Positions 31,215-39,785 of a DNA stretch of 64,000 bases are shown piece by piece. The DNA comes from Kutzneria buriramensis (lineage in GTDB: Bacteria; Actinomycetota; Actinomycetes; Mycobacteriales; Pseudonocardiaceae): the NCBI RefSeq assembly GCF_003387475.1, contig NZ_QUNO01000004.1, positions 310,001-374,000 on the forward strand, written 5' to 3'. The notes below the pieces were generated by a model. The model saw only the letters and a list, made by a program, of their open reading frames with translations. It was not told where the DNA came from and did not search any database. Position 1 is the first letter of the stretch. The number at the start of each line of letters is the position of its first letter. The position numbers were made by a program, and so were the translations under genes.

Positions 31215-34200
31215 TCAGCCCACCAGGGGGCCGGTCGCGTGCACGATCGTCGCTCGGAACTACCTGCCCGCCGCCCGGGTGCTGGCCGCGTCCTACCTGC
31301 GTCAGCACCCGCGCGGCCGGTTCACGATCATGGTCGTGGACGCGCTGCTCGGCGAGCTGACCGGCGGCACGGACCAGCTCGACCTGGTCGGTCCGGACGT
31401 GCTGACGGTGTCGGAGCTGGACTTCCACCGGATGGCCACCGCCTACTCGGTGACCGAGCTGTGCACGGCGGTCAAGCCGTTCCTGCTGCAACACCTGCTG
31501 CGCAGCCATGACGTCGTGACGTACCTGGACCCCGACATCGAGGTGTTCGCCCCGATCACCGAGGTCGACGAACTGGCGGCGCAGCATGGAATCGTGCTCA
31601 CGCCGCACGTGCTGGAGCCCATGCCGCGGGACCAGTTGCGACCGTCCGAAGGCGACATCATGGCCGCGGGCGTGTTCAACCTCGGCTACGTCACGGTGTC
31701 CCGCAAAGCCGCCCCGTTCCTGGACTTCTGGGCCGAGCGGCTGCGCCACGACGCGATCTCCTCGGTGACCGAGCAGCTGTTCACCGACCAGCGCTGGGTC
31801 GACAACGTGCCGGCGCTGTTCGACCACACGGTGGTCCGCGATCCCGGTTTCAACCTGGCGTACTGGAACGTCTACCAGCGTGAGCTGGCCCGGACGGCCG
31901 ACGGCACGCTGACCGCGAACGGCGTGCCGCTGCGGTTCGTGCACTTCAGCGGGTACCGGCCGGAGAAGCCGTGGCTGCTGAGCACGCACTACGCGGACAA
32001 GCCCCGGGCGCTGCTGTCGGAGTACCCGCTGCTGGCCGACCTGTGCGACAGCTACCGGGACAAGCTGATCGAGGCCGGCTACGCCGAGTCGCTGGAGTCG
32101 ATCCCGTACCGCTGGAACACCGCGGCCGACGGCACTCCGCTGTCACATTCGCTGCGCCGCGCCTTCCGGACCGCGTGGGTGCAGGCCGAACGCAAGGGCG
32201 CCGAGATCCCGCCCACGCCGTTCGACCGGGACGACCCCGACGCGTTCCTGCGCTGGGCCTGCTCGCCCGCTGACGGGGCGCAGGCGGGCGTCGGCATGAC
32301 GCGCTGGGCGATGTCGGTGTGGAGTGCCCGCGCCGACCTCCAGATCGCCTTCCCGGACCCGCTCGGCGCGAACGCCGAGGACTACCGCCACTGGTGCATC
32401 ACCTCGGGCGTCGCCGAGCACGAGATGCCGCGGCGCGCGGTGCCCACGGGCCCGAAGGCCGGCTCCACGGTGGCGATCGAGGACACGCGCGGCGTCAACG
32501 TGCTGGGCTACCTGACTGCCGAACTGGGCGTCGGCGAGATGGGCCGGCTGGTGCACGACGCGATGCGCGAGGCCGGGCTGCCGATCGCCGTGGCGGTCGA
32601 GGAGTCGACGGTGCACAACCGCACCGACCACAAGCTGCCCGACGGCGTGCGCCCGCAACCCCCGAAGTTCCCGGTCAGCGTGCTGTGCGTGAACGCTGAC
32701 ATGACCGAGCAGACCCTGCGGCTGCACTCCCAACTGGGCGGCGATCGCTATGTGATCGGCGTGTGGTCCTGGGAACTCGAGGAGTTCCCCGAGTGGATGC
32801 ACTCCGCCTACGGACTGGTCGACGAGGTCTGGACGGTCAGCGACTTCTGCCGCGCCGCGCTGGCCGAGCACTCCTCGGTTCCGGTGCACACCGTCCCTGT
32901 CCCGGTGCGTGATCCGCTCGACGGCGCCGAGCCGCCCGCCCGCGACGGCGACGGCCCGACCCGGTTCCTGTTTGCCTTCGACTACAACAGCTTGTTCGAC
33001 CGGAAGAACCCGCTGGGTCTGGTCCGCGCCTTCCAGAAGGCATTCGACGGACGGACCGACGCTGCACTGGTGATCAAGTCGATCAACGGCGACCTGCATC
33101 CGGCGCAGCGCGAGCGGCTGCGTGCCGCCGTGCGCGGCGACGACCGGATCACTCTGGTCGAGCACTACCTGTCCAATGCCGAGGTGCGCGAACTGTTCGC
33201 GTCGGCGGACTGCTACGTGTCACTGCACCGCAGCGAGGGCTTCGGCCTGACCGTCGCCGAGGCGATGGCGCAGGGCCTGCCGGTGATCACCACCAACTAC
33301 GGCGGCTCCGGCGAGTTCCTGACCGACGGCGTCGGCTGGATCGTGCCGTACGAGCGGGTGGCGGTCGGCAAGAACCAGCACCCCTACCCGCCGACCGCCG
33401 TGTGGGCCGAGCCTGACACGGACGCGGCGGCCGAGGCGATGCGTGCGGTCGCCGCCGACCCGGCCGAGGCTCGTCGCCGGGGCCTGGCTGGTCGCAACCA
33501 CGTGCTGACGACGCGGACGTTCGAACGGGCCGCGGCCTGGGTCGACGAGCGGGTGACGGCGGCCTACCAGCAGTGGCGGGCCGAGCCTGACGCCGCCCCG
33601 GCGCCCACGGAGTCGGGTTCGGACGACGACCAGCAGGTGCTCGCCCCGCTCCAGCAGTCCCGCGAGGCGCTGCGCTGGCGGGCCGATCCCGGTGTGCCGA
33701 GCAGGATCCCGGTCGCGCCGATGGTGCGTCGTGGCGTGCTGCGCCTGATCGATCACTACGACGTGCACCAGCGGCGGGTGCTGGCCAAGCTGATGGACGG
33801 CGTCGAGGGCGCGGTGCGTCGGGTGGAGAACCGCCTGACGGTGTCCGAGCAACGCACGACCGCCCGGCAGACGCACCTGGACCAGCGCATGGACGAGGTG
33901 GTCAGCCGGCTGGCGGAGCTGAACGCCCAGGTCGGCGCGCTCGACAGCGACGCGCAGCGGCTGGGCAAGGGCCTGGCCGGCGAGGCCGAGGAACGGTTCC
34001 GGCAGGTCAGCGAGCTGGCCGGCCGCGCCGACGAGGCGAGCCGGCGCATCGACGACGTGCGGCGCAGCGCCGAGCACGTCGACCACAAGCTGGTCGGTAT
34101 GGTGCAGGACCGAGACGCCCGGATCGAGGAGACGGCCGCGGCGGTGACGAGCCTGAGCCGTCAGGTCCGTGCGCTGGACCGCAGCGTCCGCAGCCACCAC

Positions 34201-35001
34201 GAGCTGCTGGATCCCGCGCCGGTCGACGGCCCGAGCGAGCCGGTCTCGACCGACGTCGGCATGCTGCGGCTGCCGGCTGAGGACACGGTCGTGCTGCCCT
34301 GGCTGCGGGCGTATTCGACGTGGGAGGAACGCGAGTCCCAGCTGCTCGACGAGCTGCTGAGCCCGGGGGCCACCTTTGTCGACATCGGCGCGCACGTCGG
34401 CTACCACACGGTTCGGGCGCTCCGCCGAACCGGCGAGACCGGCGCCGTGTTCGCCGTCGAGCCCTGGCAGCGACTCGGCGAGCTGCTGGCGCACAACGTC
34501 CGCGCCAACCTCACCCCCGCTGTCGCCAGCACGCTCACCGTGCTGCCGGTCGCCGCGTGGGACGAGGACCAGACGCTACGGCTGGAGCTGGCCGGTGACG
34601 GCAACAGCGGCGACAACCGGATCGGCGCCAACGGCGAGATCGAGGTTCGGGGCGTGGCCCTGGCCGGCGTCGAGGAGCTGCGGGCCCGCCGCCTCGACGT
34701 CGTAAAGGTGGATGCCCAGGGCCGCGACCACCGGGCGCTGGCCGGGCTGGCGGAGCTGATCCGTCGCGACCGGCCGCACGTGGTCTGCGAGTTCTGGCCT
34801 GAGGGCGTGCGGGACCTCGGCGACGACCCGGCCGCGACGCTGGCCCGCTACCGGTCTTGGGGGTACGAGCTGGTGCCGGTGATCGAGGGTTCCGACGAGG
34901 ACCTGACCGCCGCTTCCGACGACGACGTGATCCGGCGCGCCGAGGCCGAGCAGGGCGGATTCGTGACGTTGTGGCTGCGGCCGACGAGCAGAAGGAAGTA
35001 G
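31207..35001 (+). CDS. Fusion of two glycosyltransferases, coiled coil and FkbM methyltransferase
   Basis: This 1264-residue protein starts at ATG 31207. Domain order: a GT-A-like glycosyltransferase (about 10-300; TYLDPDIEVF near residue 106 supplies the DxD-type metal site), and a GT4/GT-B domain (about 420-790; GVWSWELEEFPEW, FDYNSLFDRKNP and the E-x7-E segment SEGFGLTVAEAMAQGLPV near 676). A heptad-rich coiled coil (about 870-1000) and an FkbM-family methyltransferase (about 1040-1260; FVDIGAHVGYHT near 1056, AVEPWQRLGELLAHNVRAN, VVKVDAQGRD) follow. The combination could extend and methyl-cap a surface glycan, with the coiled coil setting length. The following methyltransferase and acyltransferase genes support a glycan role. 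Confidence 0.82.
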   Translation: MPDQPTRGPVACTIVARNYLPAARVLAASYLRQHPRGRFTIMVVDALLGELTGGTDQLDLVGPDVLTVSELDFHRMATAYSVTELCTAVKPFLLQHLLRSHDVVTYLDPDIEVFAPITEVDELAAQHGIVLTPHVLEPMPRDQLRPSEGDIMAAGVFNLGYVTVSRKAAPFLDFWAERLRHDAISSVTEQLFTDQRWVDNVPALFDHTVVRDPGFNLAYWNVYQRELARTADGTLTANGVPLRFVHFSGYRPEKPWLLSTHYADKPRALLSEYPLLADLCDSYRDKLIEAGYAESLESIPYRWNTAADGTPLSHSLRRAFRTAWVQAERKGAEIPPTPFDRDDPDAFLRWACSPADGAQAGVGMTRWAMSVWSARADLQIAFPDPLGANAEDYRHWCITSGVAEHEMPRRAVPTGPKAGSTVAIEDTRGVNVLGYLTAELGVGEMGRLVHDAMREAGLPIAVAVEESTVHNRTDHKLPDGVRPQPPKFPVSVLCVNADMTEQTLRLHSQLGGDRYVIGVWSWELEEFPEWMHSAYGLVDEVWTVSDFCRAALAEHSSVPVHTVPVPVRDPLDGAEPPARDGDGPTRFLFAFDYNSLFDRKNPLGLVRAFQKAFDGRTDAALVIKSINGDLHPAQRERLRAAVRGDDRITLVEHYLSNAEVRELFASADCYVSLHRSEGFGLTVAEAMAQGLPVITTNYGGSGEFLTDGVGWIVPYERVAVGKNQHPYPPTAVWAEPDTDAAAEAMRAVAADPAEARRRGLAGRNHVLTTRTFERAAAWVDERVTAAYQQWRAEPDAAPAPTESGSDDDQQVLAPLQQSREALRWRADPGVPSRIPVAPMVRRGVLRLIDHYDVHQRRVLAKLMDGVEGAVRRVENRLTVSEQRTTARQTHLDQRMDEVVSRLAELNAQVGALDSDAQRLGKGLAGEAEERFRQVSELAGRADEASRRIDDVRRSAEHVDHKLVGMVQDRDARIEETAAAVTSLSRQVRALDRSVRSHHELLDPAPVDGPSEPVSTDVGMLRLPAEDTVVLPWLRAYSTWEERESQLLDELLSPGATFVDIGAHVGYHTVRALRRTGETGAVFAVEPWQRLGELLAHNVRANLTPAVASTLTVLPVAAWDEDQTLRLELAGDGNSGDNRIGANGEIEVRGVALAGVEELRARRLDVVKVDAQGRDHRALAGLAELIRRDRPHVVCEFWPEGVRDLGDDPAATLARYRSWGYELVPVIEGSDEDLTAASDDDVIRRAEAEQGGFVTLWLRPTSRRK

Positions 35002-35005
35002 CGGG

Positions 35006-36127
35006 ATGCCCCCCAGCGATGTGACGTCGGTGCGCTCCACCTGGGAGCAGTTGGGCCGCACCGACCCGATGTGGGCGGTGCTGTCCACGCCCGGCCAGCG
35101 CGACGGCGAGTGGCGGCTGGAGGAGTTCCTGGCCACCGGCCGGGACGGCATTGCGCACATCCGCGGCCAGCTCGAGGCCTGCGGCGCGGAGCTGGGGCAG
35201 CGGGCGCTGGACTTCGGCTGCGGCATGGGCCGGCTCAGCTTCGCGCTGGCCGAACTGGTCGACGACGTCACCGGCATCGACATCGCGGCCTCGATGGTCG
35301 AGCAGGCCGACAAGCTCAACCGGGAGCCCGAGCGGATCCGGTTCGTGCACGGCGACGGCGAGACGCTGCCGTTCCCGGACAACTCGTTCGACAGCGCGAT
35401 CAGCCTGATCGTGTTGCAGCACGCGCCCGCCGCGGTGTCGCTGCGCTGCCTGCTCGAGCTGGCCCGGGTGGTGCGCCCCGGCGGCGTGCTGGTCTTCCAG
35501 GTGCCCAGCCATCTCGAGGAGCCCGTGTCGCTGGACCCGCAGGCGTACCGGGCGCGGCTGGAGATGGTGGATCCGCCCACGCGGATGGCGGTCGGCGAGG
35601 CCGTGAAGGTCCGGGTGCGGGTGACCAACGACAGCCCGCTGGCCTGGCAGCACGCGGGCGCGCTGCGGCTGGGCAACCACTGGCAGCGCGACGGCCGGCA
35701 CATCGTCCAGGACGACGGCCGGGTGCGGCTGCCCAGCACGGTCCAGCCGGGCGAGACCGTCGAGCTGGAGCTGCGGGTGTCCGCGCCGGAGCAGCCGGGA
35801 CGCGCGCTGCTGGAGCTCGATCTCGTGCACGAGCACGTGACGTGGTGGAGCGGCGTGGGCAGCCCGACCACGTTCGCCGACGTGGACATCGAACCCGCGC
35901 CGACGGCGCCGGTCGAGACGGAAGAGACGGCGACCGAGACGCCGGTCACGGTGGACGCCGCGGTGTCCGACGCGGCGATCGAGATGCACCCGCTACGGAT
36001 CGACCTGGTGCGCGGGCTGTTCGAGCACCTCGGAGCGGCCGTGCTGCGGGCCGAGCGGGACGACCTCGCCGGCGACGGCTGGATCAGCTACACGTACGTG
36101 ATACGTCTGAATGGCCCATCGCACTGA
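35006..36127 (+). CDS. Class I methyltransferase with C-terminal beta-sandwich
   Basis: This 373-residue protein starts at ATG 35006, 4 bp after the giant glycosyltransferase stop. Residues about 55-190 are a SAM methyltransferase (LDFGCGMGRLSFALAELV, GIDIAASMVEQA, LPFPDNSFDSAIS, RVVRPGGVLVFQVPSH). Residues about 200-295 look like an Ig-type sandwich (VKVRVRVTNDSPLAW, TVQPGETVELELRVSAP) similar to carbohydrate-binding or ABC-exporter partner domains. A short C-terminal helix-strand follows. It is probably a second methyltransferase acting on the same glycan; the substrate is unknown. Confidence 0.75.
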   Translation: MPPSDVTSVRSTWEQLGRTDPMWAVLSTPGQRDGEWRLEEFLATGRDGIAHIRGQLEACGAELGQRALDFGCGMGRLSFALAELVDDVTGIDIAASMVEQADKLNREPERIRFVHGDGETLPFPDNSFDSAISLIVLQHAPAAVSLRCLLELARVVRPGGVLVFQVPSHLEEPVSLDPQAYRARLEMVDPPTRMAVGEAVKVRVRVTNDSPLAWQHAGALRLGNHWQRDGRHIVQDDGRVRLPSTVQPGETVELELRVSAPEQPGRALLELDLVHEHVTWWSGVGSPTTFADVDIEPAPTAPVETEETATETPVTVDAAVSDAAIEMHPLRIDLVRGLFEHLGAAVLRAERDDLAGDGWISYTYVIRLNGPSH

Positions 36128-36177
36128 TCAGGCTCCACTAGTCTGACCACACTGGTCGGGCGTCCTGAGGGGGGCAG

Positions 36178-37491
36178 GTGGCAGCAGGGCAGCAGACGGG
36201 CAAGCGACGTGTCGTGTTCATCGACATCGCCCGTGCCCTCGCGGCCCTGCTCGTGATGGAGAGCCATCTCGTCACGGCCTGGACGGTGCGCCACCACGTC
36301 AGCTCGCCGGTGTTCGACGTGGTCAACTCGCTGTTCACCGATCCGCTGTACCTGTCCAACCAGGGGATCGGCCAGCCTGGGGTGCCGCTGTTCTTCCTGA
36401 TTAGCGGCTTCATCGTGACGCCGTTGGCGGTGCGTCAGGGCGTGGGCCGGTTCGCCGTCGGCCGCGTGCTGCGGATCTATCCGACGTTGATCGTCGTGGT
36501 GTTGCTGACCGGCGGCGCGATGCTGCTCGGCCTGCAGCCGTTGCTGACCGGGCAGGCCGACGACGTCACCCCGCTGACCCTGCTGACCAACGCCACGCTG
36601 GTGAACTACCTGCTGGTGCCGCAGGTCGTGCTGATCGGCGTCGCCTGGACGTTGATCATCGAGGTCGTCTTCTACCTGTTGATCATCGCGCTGCTGCCGC
36701 TGGTGCGCCGGCACCTGTGGGCGGCGATCGCCGTCGAGCTGACGTTCGTGCAGATCGTGCTGATGACCGCGCGGTCGTTCGGCCCCAACTACCTGCTGTT
36801 CGCCGTGACGGTGTCCTACATCCCGATCGTGGTGATGGGCCAGGTGATCTGGGCCGCGAACAGCAAGCGGATCCCGCTGTGGGCGGCCGGTGTGCTGATG
36901 ACCGCGTGCTGGGTGCTGTACGTGTGGGCGGGCATGCGTGACATGGGCCGGATCGACAGCTCCTACGATCTGTCGCTGGCGATCGCGCTGCTGTGCTTCC
37001 TGCTGGGCCTGTTCGCCGAGGACCGGCTGAAGGAACGCGCGGCCTGGACCTGGCTGTCCGAGCGGACCTACTCGCTGTACCTGTGGCACGGCCTGGTCGG
37101 CTACGGCGTGCTGAGCGCCGTCGAGCCGGTCGTCGGCTTCGAGTTCGCCCTGGTGGTCGCGGTGATCGCGACGTTCGGCGCGGTCGAGGTCAGCTACCGG
37201 CTGATCGAGCACCCCAGCCACGTGCTGGCCCGCAGACTGGCCAGCCGCAAGCCCGACGAGAAGCCGCGTGACATCGCCGCCGAGATCGCGGCCGAGGTCA
37301 CCACCCGCATTCCTCGGGTCGAGGAGCCGACTCGACAGGTGGCGGTTCGTCCCCGCCCGCCGCAGCCGCCGCAACGCATGCCGATGCCGCAGCCGCGCGA
37401 CCAGTACCCGCCCCGGAATCCGCAGGCCCGACCGGCCCCTCGTGCCCCGCAGCTGCCGACCGCGCCGCCGCCCGGCCGGCACCGCGGCTGA
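36178..37491 (+). CDS. Acyltransferase-3 family membrane O-acyltransferase
   Basis: This 437-residue protein starts at GTG 36178. It has the AT3 start VFIDIARALAALLVMESHL, about ten membrane helices, and the conserved TYSLYLWHGLVGYGVL near residue 300. Residues about 360-437 form a Pro/Arg-rich cytoplasmic tail. The family transfers acetyl or other acyl groups from cytosolic acyl-CoA to glycans on the outside. It is convergent with an AlgJ-like gene that could complete the transfer. Confidence 0.88.
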   Translation: MAAGQQTGKRRVVFIDIARALAALLVMESHLVTAWTVRHHVSSPVFDVVNSLFTDPLYLSNQGIGQPGVPLFFLISGFIVTPLAVRQGVGRFAVGRVLRIYPTLIVVVLLTGGAMLLGLQPLLTGQADDVTPLTLLTNATLVNYLLVPQVVLIGVAWTLIIEVVFYLLIIALLPLVRRHLWAAIAVELTFVQIVLMTARSFGPNYLLFAVTVSYIPIVVMGQVIWAANSKRIPLWAAGVLMTACWVLYVWAGMRDMGRIDSSYDLSLAIALLCFLLGLFAEDRLKERAAWTWLSERTYSLYLWHGLVGYGVLSAVEPVVGFEFALVVAVIATFGAVEVSYRLIEHPSHVLARRLASRKPDEKPRDIAAEIAAEVTTRIPRVEEPTRQVAVRPRPPQPPQRMPMPQPRDQYPPRNPQARPAPRAPQLPTAPPPGRHRG

Positions 37492-38799
37492 CTACCGCCG
37501 GGGGTGGGTGGCCATCGCCTTGGTCAGCGTGTCCAGCACCTTCGGATCAAGTTCCACCGAGATGCCCGGGGCGATGCCCCGCTCGACCATCTCGACGACG
37601 ACCGTGTCGCTGTCCACCATCAGCTGCGCGACGGCGGCCGGGTCGCTGAGCAGCTTCGCGCCCTGCACGACGCTGACGTTCTGGAAGGCCGCGGCGATCG
37701 ACGGCGTCGCCCAGGTGGTGAACGAGTCGCCGATCCAGGTGGTCGTGCCGCCGACCGTGCCCTTGACGTCGGCCGGGTTGTGGAAGGTGAGCACGTTGCG
37801 GGCGTCGAACGAGTCCTGGAAGGTCCGGTCGGTCGTGCCGTCGGGGGCCAGGGTCAGCCGGTCGGTCGTGTCCACGCCGGTCCGGCCGATCAGCGGCGGC
37901 AGATCCGCCGGGCCGCTGTAGGACTGCCCCTTGGCGACCTTCCACGTGCTGTCGATGCCCGGCACGATCGAGTCGGCGACGGCGCGGGTCATCAGGAACC
38001 CGCCGACGAAGGTCCAGTGGCTGTCCTGCGGGAAGTACACCGGGCCGCCGATCTGCTTCTCCGCCGCGTGCACCGCGCCGCGCAGGTCGATCGCGCCGGC
38101 CTCCTTGACGATGCGCGGCCAGAACTGGTCGCTCAGCTTCTTGGCGCAGTCCTTGCCCTCGTACTGCGACGGCAGGTTCTGCGGCTCGATCGTCGACTTG
38201 TCCGGCGGCACCACCAGGACGAACCGGCGGCCGGAGCCCACCACGTCGTCCTTGAGCCGCAGCACGCTCTGCATCACCGCGTCCAGCGAGGCGTTCGGCT
38301 GGCACTTGGCCCGCATGTCCTCGCCGTAGTACATCCAGCCGTTGTTGCCCTCGATGACCTGGGGGAACACCGCCGCCTGCTGCGGCGGGGCCTGGATGCC
38401 GCCGGGGGCGGCGTCCGTGCCGCTGGAGCCGAGCGCCGGCGGCTCGCCGAACACGCCTCGGCTGATCTGGTCGTTGGCCTGGATCGCGCTGTTGCGGAAG
38501 GACAGGTTGTCCACCGCCCACGGCACCAGGCCGCTGAAGAAGCCCCAGCCCTGCGACAGGCTCGGGAACGGGTGCAGCGGTCGGTTCTCGATCGCCGGCG
38601 GCTGGCCGAACACCGCCAGCCCGGCGAGCGGACCGAGGAAGAAGATCACCGAGCACACCAGCGCGAGCCGTTGCTTGGCCGCGTGCCGCGGCCGATAGTT
38701 CGGATGGTCGCTCGGCAGCCGCGCCTCGTGCACGGTGAACGGTTGGGTCTGCTCCGGGTCGGGCTCCCCCGTTTTCAATGGCACCGACACGAGCAGCAC
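37492..38799 (-). CDS. AlgJ/AlgX-like SGNH O-acetyltransferase domain protein
   Basis: This protein has about 435 residues. The start is uncertain: several in-frame GTGs exist, and 38799 leaves a 40-bp gap to the Lrp gene. One N-terminal membrane helix (LALVCSVIFFLGPLAGLAVF) anchors an extracytoplasmic domain with the AlgX/AlgJ signature: FVLVVPPDKSTIEPQNLP, YFPQDSHWTFVGG (catalytic Asp-His) and TTWIGDSFTTW (catalytic Ser). Such proteins accept acyl groups from membrane O-acyltransferases and transfer them to polysaccharide. It is a good partner for the convergent AT3 gene. Confidence 0.82.
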   Translation of the reverse strand: MLLVSVPLKTGEPDPEQTQPFTVHEARLPSDHPNYRPRHAAKQRLALVCSVIFFLGPLAGLAVFGQPPAIENRPLHPFPSLSQGWGFFSGLVPWAVDNLSFRNSAIQANDQISRGVFGEPPALGSSGTDAAPGGIQAPPQQAAVFPQVIEGNNGWMYYGEDMRAKCQPNASLDAVMQSVLRLKDDVVGSGRRFVLVVPPDKSTIEPQNLPSQYEGKDCAKKLSDQFWPRIVKEAGAIDLRGAVHAAEKQIGGPVYFPQDSHWTFVGGFLMTRAVADSIVPGIDSTWKVAKGQSYSGPADLPPLIGRTGVDTTDRLTLAPDGTTDRTFQDSFDARNVLTFHNPADVKGTVGGTTTWIGDSFTTWATPSIAAAFQNVSVVQGAKLLSDPAAVAQLMVDSDTVVVEMVERGIAPGISVELDPKVLDTLTKAMATHPRR

Positions 38800-38839
38800 T
38801 CTAGTCACCCGCCGAGCCGGCACGGCCCTGGTTGGGGAA

Positions 38840-39280
38840 CTAGTGCGTAAGCGCACGCCGGGGCAGCGGGCTGGAATAGACGATCGTCGTCGTGACGGGG
38901 CCGAGGGAGGAGATGCGGCCGGTGACCTCCTCCAGGTGGCGCATCGAGTGGGCCAGGACCTTGAGCACGAAGCAGTCCTCGCCGGTCACGTGGTGGGCCT
39001 CGACGACCTCCCGGGTGGAGTCGAGGACGGCGTGGAACGGCTTGTAGTTGTTGGTGGGGTAGCGCAGCCGCACGAAGGCCATGATCGACAGGCCCAGGCG
39101 CTCGGGGTCGACGACGGCGGAGTAGCCGGTGATGACACCGGATTCCTCCAGCCGACGCACCCGTTCGGTGACGGCGCTGGGGGACATGGCGACGGTGCGG
39201 GCGAGGTCGGCGTAGCTGGCGCGGCCGTCGGCCTGGAGTGCCTCCAGGATGCGCCAATCGGTGGCGTCCAGGGAATCCAT
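38840..39280 (-). CDS. Lrp/AsnC family transcriptional regulator
   Basis: This 146-residue protein starts at ATG 39280 (GTG 39286 is the alternative). The helix-turn-helix (LDATDWRILEALQADGRASY, then MSPSAVTERVRRLEESGVI) is followed by the RAM ligand domain (SIMAFVRLRYP, HHVTGEDCFVLKV). It is divergent from the rhodanese/HAL-like genes with about 98 bp between starts and is likely to regulate them in response to an amino acid. Confidence 0.9.
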   Translation of the reverse strand: MDSLDATDWRILEALQADGRASYADLARTVAMSPSAVTERVRRLEESGVITGYSAVVDPERLGLSIMAFVRLRYPTNNYKPFHAVLDSTREVVEAHHVTGEDCFVLKVLAHSMRHLEEVTGRISSLGPVTTTIVYSSPLPRRALTH

Positions 39281-39378
39281 GGTCACAGCGGCAGAATGTC
39301 ATGGAATCCCCGCCCGTTGGGCGAAGGTGCCGTGGACGTTGGGTTCAGCCCGGGGGCTCCCCTCCCTAGCGTTGAGGC

Positions 39379-39768
39379 ATGAACTTCTTCGAAATGCGTC
39401 TGGCATCCCAGACGGACCCCAGCGACGTCAGACAGGCCCTGACCAGCGGAAACCCGGGTTTTGTGCTGGTGGACACACGCAGTGACGAAGCCTGGGCGCA
39501 GGGGCGGATTCCGGGGGCGGTGCGGCTGGCGGGGGCCGAACTGGACCCGGCGGTGCCGGTGGTGACCTACTGCTGGGGACCCGGCTGCAACGGCGCGACG
39601 AAGGCGGCGGCGGAGCTGACGCGGCGCGGCTACCAGGTGCGGGAGATGATCGGCGGCATCGAGTACTGGATCCGCGAGGGCTTCCCGGTCCGCACGGACA
39701 CCGGCGACGAGCTGCGGGAACCGGATCCGCTGACGGCGCCGGCGCGAGCGGTGGACTGCGGTTGTTGA
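39379..39768 (+). CDS. Rhodanese-like sulfurtransferase
   Basis: This 129-residue single rhodanese domain has FVLVDTRSDEAWAQGRIPGA and the active-site loop YCWGPGCNGATKAA. The first Cys occupies the catalytic position in a CWGPGC loop rather than the common CxxGxR form. A terminal Cys pair (VDCGC) follows. It may pass sulfur or bind thiols; the substrate is unknown. TAGCGT lies 6 nt before the ATG, suggesting a leaderless start. The HAL-like gene follows 17 bp later. Confidence 0.82.
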   Translation: MNFFEMRLASQTDPSDVRQALTSGNPGFVLVDTRSDEAWAQGRIPGAVRLAGAELDPAVPVVTYCWGPGCNGATKAAAELTRRGYQVREMIGGIEYWIREGFPVRTDTGDELREPDPLTAPARAVDCGC

Positions 39769-39773
39769 CGAGT

Positions 39774-39779
39774 TAACCT
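39774..39779 (+). promoter_or_regulatory. -10 box of a probable leaderless promoter
   Basis: TAACCT lies 6 nt before the GTG at 39786 of the HAL-like gene, in the short gap after the rhodanese gene. Confidence 0.35.
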
Positions 39780-39785
39780 TCGCTG

